A stretch of 51,885 bases of DNA from Brevundimonas diminuta 3F5N (GTDB lineage: Bacteria; Pseudomonadota; Alphaproteobacteria; Caulobacterales; Caulobacteraceae): assembly GCF_900163625.1 (NCBI RefSeq), contig NZ_FUIE01000051.1, positions 1 to 51,885 of the forward strand, given 5' to 3'. The notes beneath the pieces are model-generated. The model saw nothing but the letters and a program-made list of their open reading frames with translations. It was not told the DNA's origin and did no database searches. The position numbers were made by a program, and so were the translations under genes. This document shows, piece after piece, positions 28,859-37,269 of this stretch. Each line of letters starts with the position of its first letter. The stretch's first letter is position 1.

Positions 28859-29322
28859 AAGACGGGCTTCGCCACCATCAGCCAATAGATGCCGATCACG
28901 CCTACAAAGGCGGGCCAACCCAGAATGAACCAGCCCTTGAACAGGCGGTCATAGACTGGCGGCAACGCCTCGCCCTTATCCGTCGCCGCCTGCGCCAGAC
29001 GCGCCATCTTCATCTGCATCCACACCACCGGCAGCCAGCAGACCCCGATCAACACATAGAGGGCGTAGGCCGCCAGCAGCCACGGCTCGGTCAAGGCGTA
29101 TCCCTGAAGGTGGATCAGGCCCAGCCCGCTGATCGGCTGAACCACCACGGCGCTGGCCGTGAAGACGAAGTCGGCCAGAACGACGATCTTGCCCACCGCC
29201 GCGATGGTCGCGACGTTCCGGGTCATATGCGCGCGCAGCATGAAGAACGCGATGCCCGCTCCCGTACCGAACAGCACCGCTCCCGACAGGATGTGGATGA
29301 TCTTCAAGGCCAGATACAGCAT
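28855..29322 (-). CDS. DUF2269-type integral membrane protein
   Basis: 155 residues from ATG 29322 (MLYLALKIIHILSGAVLFGTG), whose A is also the last base of the upstream gene's TGA, so translation is probably coupled. Four hydrophobic helices are visible (about 4-26, 43-65, 78-104 and 133-152). The KIIHILSG motif with a conserved His is characteristic of DUF2269 proteins. The function is unknown. It is the last gene of an operon with an SDR-DoxX fusion and a DCC-family protein. Confidence 0.8.
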   Translation of the reverse strand: MLYLALKIIHILSGAVLFGTGAGIAFFMLRAHMTRNVATIAAVGKIVVLADFVFTASAVVVQPISGLGLIHLQGYALTEPWLLAAYALYVLIGVCWLPVVWMQMKMARLAQAATDKGEALPPVYDRLFKGWFILGWPAFVGVIGIYWLMVAKPVF

Positions 29323-30623
29323 CAGCGCCTCGCGTCCGTCGCCGCCACGAACAGGCACAAGGCCATCATCGGCAGAACCTTGAGCCACGGCCCCAGCGGA
29401 TCGATCCAGTAGTGCGGCAGGCTGAGCGTTCCGGCGATCAGATAGCCGATGGTGGCCAGGAACATCACGATGGCCACGCGCGCCGTCCACGGCCGCACGA
29501 ACAGCGCCAGTCCCAGGACCACGTCCAGCAGCGCGCCCCACCAGGCGATCCGCTCGCCTTCACGCGCAAAGCCGCCTTCGTACAAGATGGCGATCGCCCG
29601 ATCCCAGCCCGGCCCGAAACTGATCAGGCCGGTGATCAGCCAGAACAGGCCCAGCGTCAGGATCGAGACTGGCCGCACGAACCACAGCCGCGCGTGCCAC
29701 ACGTCCTGAACCGAGGCGGGCGTTTCGGCCAGGAAACGGCGGAAACCCCGCGCGCGGACGCCCAGACGCTCGCCCCAGCCGCTGTCGACGCCGGACACGT
29801 CGTGGTCCATCTGGCGCATCGCCGTGCTGCGGATCGGCGAGGACCAGCCCAACCGCCCCAGTATATCGCCGACCATCAGTGCAGGCGCGGCCAGGGCGCG
29901 CGGAACTCGCACGACCGGCGCTGGCGAAAGGCCGAGCCAGCCGCGATACAGCCGCACCGTCTCGGCCATGCTGACCGGTTCCGGCCCCGGCATGTCGAAG
30001 GTCTCACGCACCGGCGCGCCGGGCTTCAACGCCGCCACGACCGCCGCGCCCAGATCGGACAGGGCGATAGGACGGAAGACCTGATCGCCGCCGACCACCG
30101 GGATGAACAAGGGAAAGGCCGCCAGCGCCCGGATCAGGCCGGTCCCGCCGAACGCCGCCCGATCCACCACTAGCGACGGGCGCAGGATCAGCCAGTCCAG
30201 ATCAGCGGCGCGGACCAACCGTTCGGTCTCAGCCTTGGTGCGGGCATAGGCCGTGCTCGCCGCATCGTCGGCGCCCACAGCGGAGATATGGATCAGGCGA
30301 CGCACCCCCGCCCGCTCGCAGGCCTGGATCAGGGCGCGCGGCCCCTCGACATGGGCCAGCGTCGTGCTGTCGCCCGCCCCGTCCTGCAACACCCCGACGC
30401 AGTTCACCACGGTGTCCACGCCATCCAGCAGCGGCGCCCAGGCGTCTGTGGTCGTCAGACGAGCGAAGTCCGCCTGAACCCACTCGAAAGCCGGCGCTCG
30501 ACGCGCGGCCTCGGACGGCTTGCGCGCGCCGGCCCGCACCGCCCAACCATCGACCGACAAGGCCGCCGCCAGATGCGAGCCGATGAAGCCGTTGGCCCCC
30601 AGGACCAGAACACGCCCGCTCAT
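29322..30623 (-). CDS. Fusion of an atypical SDR (NAD(P)-binding) domain and a DoxX-like membrane domain
   Basis: 433 residues from ATG 30623, with GAGG five bases upstream. Residues 1-290 are an extended/atypical short-chain dehydrogenase: VLVLGANGFIGSHLAAAL nucleotide loop, then VNCVGVLQDGAG and LIHISAVGADDAAS. The normal YxxxK pair is reduced to STAYARTKAE. Residues about 310-433 contain four hydrophobic helices like DoxX-like proteins (LGLFWLITGLISF, WWGALLDVVLGLALFV). Such fusions occur in proteobacteria but are not characterised to my knowledge. The protein is likely anchored with its NAD(P) domain in the cytoplasm. Seven bases separate it from the DCC gene. Confidence 0.87.
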   Translation of the reverse strand: MSGRVLVLGANGFIGSHLAAALSVDGWAVRAGARKPSEAARRAPAFEWVQADFARLTTTDAWAPLLDGVDTVVNCVGVLQDGAGDSTTLAHVEGPRALIQACERAGVRRLIHISAVGADDAASTAYARTKAETERLVRAADLDWLILRPSLVVDRAAFGGTGLIRALAAFPLFIPVVGGDQVFRPIALSDLGAAVVAALKPGAPVRETFDMPGPEPVSMAETVRLYRGWLGLSPAPVVRVPRALAAPALMVGDILGRLGWSSPIRSTAMRQMDHDVSGVDSGWGERLGVRARGFRRFLAETPASVQDVWHARLWFVRPVSILTLGLFWLITGLISFGPGWDRAIAILYEGGFAREGERIAWWGALLDVVLGLALFVRPWTARVAIVMFLATIGYLIAGTLSLPHYWIDPLGPWLKVLPMMALCLFVAATDARR

Positions 30624-30630
30624 GATGACC

Positions 30631-31080
30631 TCACCCCAGCACTCGATCCGACATGTCCACGCCTTCAGGCGGCAGGGCGCACCAGGCCTGACCGGGAAAG
30701 CGCCGCCGATGCCGCGCGACCCAACCATAGAGGGCGTCCCGCACAGGCCTTGGGACCAAGCGTCCCGCCACCGCCAGGCGATAGGGAAACGGCAGGGACG
30801 CTGCCAGATGCAGCACCCCGTCAGAACGGCCGATGGCGCGCCCGTCCTCTATCACCAGCATGGTCGAAGGATCGTCTGGCGACAGGCCGTAGTGCCGCAG
30901 CAGAGCCTGCCCCAGATCCGACTGCGTCGGCGTCAGGCGGAAGCGAGCCCCATGCTTCAGCAGGGTGCGCGCCGAATGGGAGCACAGGGCGCAATCGCCG
31001 TCGAACAACACCAATGGCCGGTCGTCCGGAAAGGACGGTACGGCCGGGTCGTCGCGATAGCTGTAGGCCCCCTGCCCCAC
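30631..31080 (-). CDS. DCC-family (DUF393) thiol-disulfide oxidoreductase-like protein
   Basis: 149 residues from GTG 31080. The family motif is VLFDGDCALCS with Asp27, Asp29, Cys30 and Cys33, giving a CxxC redox centre on a thioredoxin-like fold. The segment SDGVLHLAASLPFPYRLAV is also typical. No signal peptide is seen. It begins 22 bases after ssb and is followed by the SDR-DoxX and DUF2269 genes, so a membrane-linked redox role is plausible but inferred. Confidence 0.85.
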   Translation of the reverse strand: MGQGAYSYRDDPAVPSFPDDRPLVLFDGDCALCSHSARTLLKHGARFRLTPTQSDLGQALLRHYGLSPDDPSTMLVIEDGRAIGRSDGVLHLAASLPFPYRLAVAGRLVPRPVRDALYGWVARHRRRFPGQAWCALPPEGVDMSDRVLG

Positions 31081-31102
31081 GCCGCGCCCTTTCGCGTCGG
31101 GC

Positions 31103-31600
31103 TTAGAACGGAATGTCGTCGTTCAGGTCGTAGCTTTCCTTGGGACCCGAGGGCTTGTTGGCGCCGCCGGTCGAGAAGCCCGAGGAATAGTCGTCGTCGC
31201 GACCGCCGCCATAGCCGCCGCGATCACCGCCGCCGCCCTGGCTGTCGCTACGGCCGCCCAGCATGGTCAGCTGGCCGTTGAAACGTTGGATGACGATCTC
31301 GGTCGAATACTTTTCGACGCCCTGCTGATCGGTCCATTTGCGGGTCTGCAGCGAGCCTTCAACGTAAACGGTCGAGCCCTTCTTCAGATAGTTCTCGGCC
31401 ACCTTGACGATGTTGTCGTTGAAGATGACGACCGAGTGCCACTCGGTCTTTTCCTTGCGCTCGCCCGTGGCCTTGTCGCGCCAGGTTTCCGAGGTGGCGA
31501 TACGCAGGTTGGCGACGCGGTCGCCGTTGTTCAGCGAGCGGATTTCCGGGTCGCGACCCAGGTTGCCGACCAGAATGACCTTGTTGACGCTGCCCGCCAT
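31103..31600 (-). CDS. ssb: Single-stranded DNA-binding protein
   Basis: 165 residues. The OB-fold (about 1-112) starts [21 protein letters not shown] and contains TEWHSVVIF and the KGSTVYVEG strand. A glycine-rich flexible linker follows, and the tail DLNDDIPF is the conserved partner-docking peptide for replication and repair proteins. It coats single-stranded DNA during replication, recombination and repair. A LexA box 56 bases upstream predicts SOS induction. AAAGGA is the Shine-Dalgarno. Confidence 0.97.
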   Translation of the reverse strand: MAGSVNKVILVGNLGRDPEIRSLNNGDRVANLRIATSETWRDKATGERKEKTEWHSVVIFNDNIVKVAENYLKKGSTVYVEGSLQTRKWTDQQGVEKYSTEIVIQRFNGQLTMLGGRSDSQGGGGDRGGYGGGRDDDYSSGFSTGGANKPSGPKESYDLNDDIPF

Positions 31601-31655
31601 GACCGATGTCCTTTATTCGTCTTGTCGTCCGTTCCTTAACCGAAACGGACGCGAT

Positions 31656-31670
31656 GTTCTAGTTTCGTTC
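31656..31670. promoter_or_regulatory. LexA box (SOS operator) before ssb
   Basis: GTTC-TAGTTTC-GTTC is a perfect match to the direct-repeat LexA site of alphaproteobacteria, GTTC-N7-GTTC. It lies 56 bases before the ssb ATG, where it would cover the promoter. The upstream gene's stop is 18 bases away, so the site belongs to ssb. Confidence 0.85.
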
Positions 31671-31687
31671 GCCCGCGCGAAGGCGGA

Positions 31688-32107
31688 TTAGTTGGGCGCC
31701 ACGGCGACCGGGCGGCCGTCGATCTGGCGCTGGATGGCGCCGGGAATGGCCAGACGGCCGTCGCCGGTCCGCGCCAGGGCGAAGAACCGCGCGCCGTCCA
31801 GGCTCTTGCTGAATTTGACGCCCGCGCGATCGATGAAGATGAACTGCCCCTGATAGGCGCCGACCATCTCATTGTTGCTGCCGCCCAGGCTCAGGAACTT
31901 CAGGCGCATCTCTTCCAGTCGCGCGGCGCAGAACTCGATCTGCGGCTGATCGCGCGCCACCACGTTGAAGCGCGGCGCCTCGCTGGCCAGTTCGCCGACG
32001 TGATAGCAGACGCCCTTGTCGGTGGGCGCCTTGAGCTGAGGCGCGCCACAAGCCGCCAAGGCGGCCGAGCCAAGCACGACGGCCAATCCAGAAGTCAGAA
32101 CACGCAC
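31688..32107 (-). CDS. Small lipoprotein, function unknown
   Basis: 139 residues from GTG 32107. The signal sequence ends in a lipobox (ALAAC, Cys near residue 20), so it is predicted to be membrane-anchored on the periplasmic side. The mature part has two further cysteines (GVCYHVGEL and IEFCAARLEE), possibly disulfide-bonded, and ends with a beta-rich segment. GGAG lies 11 bases upstream inside the end of the preceding gene, five bases from its stop, so the two are probably one operon. No family recognised. Confidence 0.75.
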   Translation of the reverse strand: MRVLTSGLAVVLGSAALAACGAPQLKAPTDKGVCYHVGELASEAPRFNVVARDQPQIEFCAARLEEMRLKFLSLGGSNNEMVGAYQGQFIFIDRAGVKFSKSLDGARFFALARTGDGRLAIPGAIQRQIDGRPVAVAPN

Positions 32108-32112
32108 CTTCG

Positions 32113-32781
32113 TCACAGCTCCGGGAACTGACAGTTGCGGTCCTGCTGGGCCAGGGTGCGGAAGCGGTTGTTGTCGCTGGACTGCTCGACGCGGCGCGGC
32201 ACCAGACGCAGGGTGGTGTCGCCCCAGCGCCCATACTGGGCGTCGCCCGGTCGCACGCAGGTTCCGGCGTAGAGGGCCTGAACGCAGGCGCCCAGGCTCA
32301 TATTGCCCGACACCTGCCGCCATTCCGAACCCGTGTGGCGCAGACAGGCCGTGCCCGATGCGGCGGTCGCAGGGCGCGCGGCGTCGGCGGCGCTGGGCTG
32401 GCCGATAGGCGCGGCGTCGGCCATCGCCACGGCGGGAACCTCGGGCGGGGGCGCGAAGGAGGCCGTCGGCGCTGCGACCAGGGAGCCAGTCGAATCCAGG
32501 CCGACGTCCAGGGCGCTGGTGGCCACGCCGTTCTTCTGGGCGCAGTCGGCCAGGGTGGCCAGGCCGACGAACTGTCCGTCGACGAAGCAACGCAGTTCGC
32601 GCGTCGGCTCCAGGGTCGGGGCCTCGGCGACGTCGATGGTCAGCCCCCCCTTGGACGCCGGCGGCGCCTCGACAGGTCCGTCGCGCCCGCCGCTGAACAC
32701 CAGGGCGGCCGCCACCGCGCCGACGACGGCCAGGCCGGCGCCGACGATCAGGACCGTGCGATTGTCTTTGGAAAGGGCCAT
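32113..32781 (-). CDS. Single-pass membrane protein with cysteine-rich periplasmic part, unknown
   Basis: 222 residues. A short basic N-terminus is followed by one hydrophobic helix (residues 9-30, TVLIVGAGLAVVGAVAAALVF). The periplasmic part has an N-terminal segment with Cys65 and Cys80, an Ala/Pro-rich linker (100-142) and a C-terminal segment with Cys146, 166, 175 and 217. Six cysteines outside the membrane suggest three disulfides. It is co-directional with the small lipoprotein gene that follows. I do not recognise the family; an envelope-structural role is possible. Confidence 0.78.
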   Translation of the reverse strand: MALSKDNRTVLIVGAGLAVVGAVAAALVFSGGRDGPVEAPPASKGGLTIDVAEAPTLEPTRELRCFVDGQFVGLATLADCAQKNGVATSALDVGLDSTGSLVAAPTASFAPPPEVPAVAMADAAPIGQPSAADAARPATAASGTACLRHTGSEWRQVSGNMSLGACVQALYAGTCVRPGDAQYGRWGDTTLRLVPRRVEQSSDNNRFRTLAQQDRNCQFPEL

Positions 32782-32860
32782 GCAGCTCTCAACGCTAACG
32801 AAGGCCCCACTAACCCCGTCCGCCCCACGGCCGTCAACCGAAAGCGCCGTTCATCCCGGC

Positions 32861-35578
32861 TTAGCCTGTGAGTCGCGCCAGTGCGGCCTGATAGTTGGCC
32901 AGTTGCGCCTGCAGATAGGCCGGCGCCTGCCCCGTGACCGGCGGCTTGGACGCTTCGGGCGACAGGGCGCGATAGGCGTCGCGCATGGCCTTGATCGCCA
33001 GTTGCACCTGATCCTTGGACTTGGCGATGGCCTCGGCGCTGGACAGGTTGAGCAGCGGCGACAGGTCGACGCCGAAGGTCTTCTTCTTGTCGTCCGCCGA
33101 CTTGCCGATGAATCCGGGCGTCAGGCCCAGCCCCGCCAGGGCGTCGCGTCCCCCTTCACCGGGGATCAGCACGGCCCCCGCCCGCCCATCGGCGCTGGTG
33201 ATCGACAGGCGCTGGACACCGCCGCTGGTCACACGCGTGTCGCCGTCCATGCCCGTCAGATAGTCCCGGTCCGTCTTGATCGTGACCTTGAGATGGCGGC
33301 CCGAGGCCAGTTCGATCTTGCGCGCCAGGGACTGCAGCGTGTCCTTGGCCTCGATGGTTACAGCGGTCTGCCGCCCGGTCGTCGGGTTCTGCACATAGAA
33401 GCGATCGCCGGCGCGAACGGCGGTGGCGTCCACCAGGGCCTTGGAATCGCTCTGGTCGATCTCGCCTTGCGGCAGCCCCAGACGATCCAGAACGCTGGCG
33501 CCGCCGGACGAAACCGTCAGGGCCAGCGGCTTGGCCTGCCCCTCGGCCGCGGTCCAGGTCTGGCTCCATTCCACCTGGCCGGTCTGAGCGTCCAGCCGGG
33601 CCAGATAGCCGCGCGTGGCGTCCTCTTTCTTGGCGCCGATAGGGCGATCCGAAACGCCGGTCAGCCAGACCTTGCCGTCATGCACCTTGACGTCAGCGGC
33701 CGTGTCGTCGCCCTCGCCGCCGTAATAGGTCAACCGATCCGCGCCCGAAGCGACCAGATCCGTGGAAAGCGTGGCGACGAAGGCGTCCTGGCCTCCCGCG
33801 TGCGCGTTGGCGGCCTGACCCGCGTTCAGAGCGCCGTTGCCGGTCGCGCCCGACACGATCAGCCGCCCGTCCGTCACCGCCAGACCGGCGATCTCGCCGC
33901 CCGAGGAGGCGCCCAGATCGCGCACGCTCAGCAGTTCAGGCGCGCCCGTCGGACCGACGCGGAAATGGCGCAGCACGAAGGCGCCGTTCTCGACCCCCGC
34001 CGTATAAAGGTTGTCGCCGTCGACGGTCATGGCCTGCACGTTGTCGTCGCCCGCCGTGCCGAACTGGGCGGCGCCCGTCGCTGTCGCCTTGATCGGCGCC
34101 AGGCTGTGGATCTGGCTTTCGCTGAAGGCCTGAACGTAGCCGTCCCAGCCGCCCACGGCCGAGGTTCCCGGCATGGCCGACTTGGCCCGGCCCGCCACAT
34201 AGACCCGGCCGTCAGCGCCGAATGAGACGGCCGTCGCCTCGTCCTCGGCCCTGGCGCCGCGCCTCTGGGTCCACTGCTCGCGGCCCTCGGCGTCGAAGAC
34301 GGTAACGAAACTGTCCGCCGTCGTGGCCGAGGCTCCCGCTTCGCCCGGGACCAGGGCGCCGACCACCGAGCCGGCCACCGCCACCCGCCCGTCCGCATCC
34401 ACGGCGATGGCGTAGCCGCTGGCCTTGGAGGCCGCGCCCAGAGCCCGGCTGACCACCACATTGCCCGCCGAATCCAGCTTCATCAGGACGACGTCGGCCT
34501 GTCCCTTGATCGGTTGCGTCGAGGAACCGGCGTTAACGTCGGCCACGATCCACATGGAGCCGTCCGGCCCTGCGGCGCTGGCGCGCACCGTCTCAACGCC
34601 GTCCGGCAGGTTGGAGACGCCGCTACGTCCCTCGACCCAGAAACTCTCGCCGCCCGCTCCGGCGACCGGATTGCCGTCGGGATCGAACTTCAGCACCTCA
34701 TGAGCGCCCTTGGTTCCGACGCCCTGCACCACCTGGATCGAATCGCGCGCCACGGCGGGAACGAAGCTGATCGTCTCCACCGAGGTTCCGCTGACCGTCA
34801 GCCCCCAGCGCGTCGGCCCCGCCGGCAGGGTGATGGTCTTGTCGCCCGCCTTCACGGTTCGCGGCTCGGCCTCAATCATCTGGCGGTGGATGCGGGTCTG
34901 CACGCCCGCAGCCTCCAGCTTGCCGTTGATGTGCTCCAGCACCGCGTCCATCGTGCGCGGCGTCGTCCCCATCTCGGCCAGGTCGATGTTGACCGTCTGG
35001 GTTCCCGCCATGGTCTTCACCGTGACGCCGAAGCGCACGTCGCCCTGGAAGGCGGCGACCGGGTCGGTCAGGGCGCCGTCATGGATCGGGCCGGTCAGAT
35101 ATTTCGAATTGTCGCGCGCGACGGCCGCCGTGGACTGGCTCTGCGATGCCGAAACGCCCTGCACGATACGCACGCCGTCGAACTGGGCCGAAGCCAGGAA
35201 GTCCGTCATCTCGGCCACGCCCGAGGCAAAACGGCGCGACAACTGATCCGCCTCCAACCGTCCCACGCCGCGCTCGCCCGCCCGCGTCGTCAGGGCTTCC
35301 AGCATGGTGAGCCCCTGATACATGGCGAAGATCTTGCGATAGTCGCCGGACGAGGCGCCTTTGACATCAAGGACCGCATTCTCTTCGTTGACGAGTTTGC
35401 GTCCGCTCAGCGCCGCGCGCAGCAGGTCCGATTGGCTCGGCTTTTCCTTGGGGGTCAGGGTCCAGGGCGCAGTCGGCTGTGTCTTGGGCTTTGGCGCAGG
35501 CGCGGCCGAAGGCAGGCCGCCGAGACCCGTCCCCGTGCCGAAAAGACCGAGCAGATAGCTGTTGTTGATCGCCGCCAC
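32861..35578 (-). CDS. FlaEY-like flagellar protein: flagellin-type motifs flanking a beta-propeller
   Basis: 905 residues from GTG 35578, with GGAGG five bases upstream. Residues 83-141 resemble a flagellin/hook-protein helix ending FLASAQFDGVRIVQG. Residues about 185-235 form a flagellin IN-like motif (VNIDLAEMGTTPRTMDAVLE, HINGKL). Residues about 290-690 are repeated blades (DGRVAVAGSVVG, DGRVYVAGRAKS) of a beta-propeller, and a second IN-like motif lies around 735-790. No Sec signal is present, as for flagellar-exported proteins. Size and position next to the flagellins match Caulobacter FlaEY, a protein affecting flagellin expression; that assignment is from memory. Confidence 0.75.
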   Translation of the reverse strand: MAAINNSYLLGLFGTGTGLGGLPSAAPAPKPKTQPTAPWTLTPKEKPSQSDLLRAALSGRKLVNEENAVLDVKGASSGDYRKIFAMYQGLTMLEALTTRAGERGVGRLEADQLSRRFASGVAEMTDFLASAQFDGVRIVQGVSASQSQSTAAVARDNSKYLTGPIHDGALTDPVAAFQGDVRFGVTVKTMAGTQTVNIDLAEMGTTPRTMDAVLEHINGKLEAAGVQTRIHRQMIEAEPRTVKAGDKTITLPAGPTRWGLTVSGTSVETISFVPAVARDSIQVVQGVGTKGAHEVLKFDPDGNPVAGAGGESFWVEGRSGVSNLPDGVETVRASAAGPDGSMWIVADVNAGSSTQPIKGQADVVLMKLDSAGNVVVSRALGAASKASGYAIAVDADGRVAVAGSVVGALVPGEAGASATTADSFVTVFDAEGREQWTQRRGARAEDEATAVSFGADGRVYVAGRAKSAMPGTSAVGGWDGYVQAFSESQIHSLAPIKATATGAAQFGTAGDDNVQAMTVDGDNLYTAGVENGAFVLRHFRVGPTGAPELLSVRDLGASSGGEIAGLAVTDGRLIVSGATGNGALNAGQAANAHAGGQDAFVATLSTDLVASGADRLTYYGGEGDDTAADVKVHDGKVWLTGVSDRPIGAKKEDATRGYLARLDAQTGQVEWSQTWTAAEGQAKPLALTVSSGGASVLDRLGLPQGEIDQSDSKALVDATAVRAGDRFYVQNPTTGRQTAVTIEAKDTLQSLARKIELASGRHLKVTIKTDRDYLTGMDGDTRVTSGGVQRLSITSADGRAGAVLIPGEGGRDALAGLGLTPGFIGKSADDKKKTFGVDLSPLLNLSSAEAIAKSKDQVQLAIKAMRDAYRALSPEASKPPVTGQAPAYLQAQLANYQAALARLTG

Positions 35579-35693
35579 GCAAACCTCCGCCCGTCAGCAT
35601 CGCCCACTGCGGTAACGAACTGTTTAACCGTCGCCAGGAACCGGCGTCCGACGGCGTCGTTTTCGCCTCGCCACAGCCGAGGTGAGACCACCC

Positions 35694-35816
35694 ATGTCAC
35701 GCGTGCGCTGGATATTGTTGAGGCTGATGAGCCTCTATGGCCTGATCCCCCGACCGACCCGCCGTCGGCCGCCTCCCCTGTCGCTAGGACACGGCGCGCA
35801 CCGGCGACTGGGCTAG
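35694..35816 (+). CDS. Possible 40-residue basic small protein
   Basis: This lies in the gap between the FlaEY-like gene and a flagellin, on the opposite strand to both. It starts MSRVRWILLRLMSLYGLIPR and is strongly basic, with an amphipathic or hydrophobic N-terminal half. An AGGTGAG Shine-Dalgarno stands seven bases before the ATG. The good ribosome site and the lack of any overlapping gene favour it, but the length allows chance occurrence. Confidence 0.35.
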   Translation: MSRVRWILLRLMSLYGLIPRPTRRRPPPLSLGHGAHRRLG

Positions 35817-35824
35817 GGCCGCGA

Positions 35825-36763
35825 TCAGCCCTTGAACAGCGACAGGATGATCTGCGGCGCCTGGTTGGCGATCGACAGCGCCTGAGCGCCCAGTTGCTGC
35901 TGAACCTGCAGAGCCTGCAGGCGCGCGCTTTCGCGGGCCATGTCCGCATCGACCAGATTGCCGACGCCGACCTCCAACGAGTCCATCAGCTTGGTGACGA
36001 ACAGGGTGTGCTTCTCGATCTGCTTGGACTGAGCGCCCAGTTCGGCGAGCCTGGAGTTGGCCGTCGCAAGCGCGGTCTCGACCGCGGCCAGCACCTCTGT
36101 CGCATTCGCTTCCGTCAGCAGGCTGGGCGCAGCCGTTCCGGGCACCGCCGCCACGTCGTCCGCATTACCCGCAATGCCATCCGGACCAGCGTTGCCGGGG
36201 GTGCCGCCGAAAACATCATTCAGCCCGAGCCCCTCCAGCGTCATGTCCTGACGGTTCATGGTGATCGTCTCAGACGCATCCGCATTGGCCAGGAAGTTCA
36301 GGGGCGTCAGCGGGTTCGGCGTAGGCGTCACGCCGGGGACCTTGCCGTTCAGAATGTTCTCGCCGTCGAAGGCGGCGTTGTCCGCGAACGACTGCAGCGA
36401 CTTCAGCAGCGACTGGAACTCGTCGTTGTAGGCCTTGCGGGTCGCGTCGGAGGCCGACGGATCAGCCGCCGCCGTGGCCTTCTGACGCAGCTCCACCAGG
36501 ATGTCGGAGATCTGCTGACCGGCCGCCAGGGCGACATCGGCGATGGAGGTGGCGCGGTTCAGGCTGGTCTTGACCGATTCCAGCGCATTCATGTCGGCGC
36601 GCTGGTTCTGGGCGACAGCCCAGGTCGCGGCGTTGTCGCGCGCGCCCTGCACCTTCAGGCCCGTATTCACTCGGCTCTGGGTCGCCGCCAGCTTGGAGTT
36701 GGTGGCGTTCAGGTTCTGAAGCGCGACAAGCGCCGACGCATTGGTGATTACGCTGTTGCTCAT
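35825..36763 (-). CDS. Flagellin, divergent third copy
   Basis: 312 residues. The N-terminal D0/D1 helices (SVITNASALVALQNLNATNSKL, read in parts) and the C-terminal NLVDADMARESARLQALQVQQQLGAQALSIANQAPQIILSLF are conserved flagellin elements. The centre is longer than in the two tandem copies (about 130-215) and contains an Asp/Gly-rich stretch (GPDGIAGNADDVAAVPG). It ends LFKG instead of LFR. Caulobacter makes composite filaments from several flagellins, with a minor one near the hook; this could be the equivalent, but I cannot assign it. Its leader has a hairpin like those of the other flagellins. Confidence 0.93.
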   Translation of the reverse strand: MSNSVITNASALVALQNLNATNSKLAATQSRVNTGLKVQGARDNAATWAVAQNQRADMNALESVKTSLNRATSIADVALAAGQQISDILVELRQKATAAADPSASDATRKAYNDEFQSLLKSLQSFADNAAFDGENILNGKVPGVTPTPNPLTPLNFLANADASETITMNRQDMTLEGLGLNDVFGGTPGNAGPDGIAGNADDVAAVPGTAAPSLLTEANATEVLAAVETALATANSRLAELGAQSKQIEKHTLFVTKLMDSLEVGVGNLVDADMARESARLQALQVQQQLGAQALSIANQAPQIILSLFKG

Positions 36764-36896
36764 GGCTGTTCTCGCCTCAGTCCGATTCTGGCGAGCATTA
36801 GTGACGCTGATTCCTGAGCGTATGGTTAACGCCGTCGCAACGCCTGTTAACGCCGCCCGGCCATGCCGAGGGGCGCTGCAGTCCTGGACGCGAAGC

Positions 36897-37178
36897 TCAA
36901 GCCTCGGTCTTGATGATCTTCCCGACGTCGTAGGCTGGGCTTTGGCGCAGTTTCAGCACTTCCTCGCGGGGAAACTGGCGGATCACCTCGCCCGTCACGC
37001 GGTCCAGGGTCTTATAGACATAGCCCGTCGCCTCACGTTCGATCGTCAGCCGGTAACGGCCGGCGTCATCGGCGGCGTCTTGCTGCGCCTGAACGGCAGG
37101 CCTCGGCTCGATCGCTACGCCCTGCGGCTCGCGATCAAGGTAGGTTACGCTGGATACTCCTGCGACATTGTCAGCCAT
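36897..37178 (-). CDS. flaG: FlaG-family protein
   Basis: 93 residues. The C-terminal two thirds match FlaG: YRLTIEREATGYVYKTLDRV followed by TGEVIRQFPREEVLKL. FlaG proteins influence filament length or assembly in other bacteria. The gene lies between two flagellin genes on the same strand. The ATG at 37178 has AGAGGG only two bases away, so initiation may be weak. The N-terminal 35 residues are not conserved. Confidence 0.8.
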   Translation of the reverse strand: MADNVAGVSSVTYLDREPQGVAIEPRPAVQAQQDAADDAGRYRLTIEREATGYVYKTLDRVTGEVIRQFPREEVLKLRQSPAYDVGKIIKTEA

Positions 37179-37225
37179 ATCCCTCTGCGCGGACCTGCCG
37201 CGCCTCCCGTCTCAACGACGCGAGA

Positions 37226-37253
37226 AAGGGGCGAACCCAGCGGCTCGCCCCTT
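37226..37253 (-). terminator. Terminator after the second tandem flagellin
   Basis: AAGGGGCGA (37226-37234) and TCGCCCCTT (37245-37253) form a perfect 9-bp stem. On the minus strand it is followed by TTCTCG, a short U-rich run. It lies 16 bases after the flagellin stop. Confidence 0.7.
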
Positions 37254-37269
37254 CCCTAACCGCGTCGGA

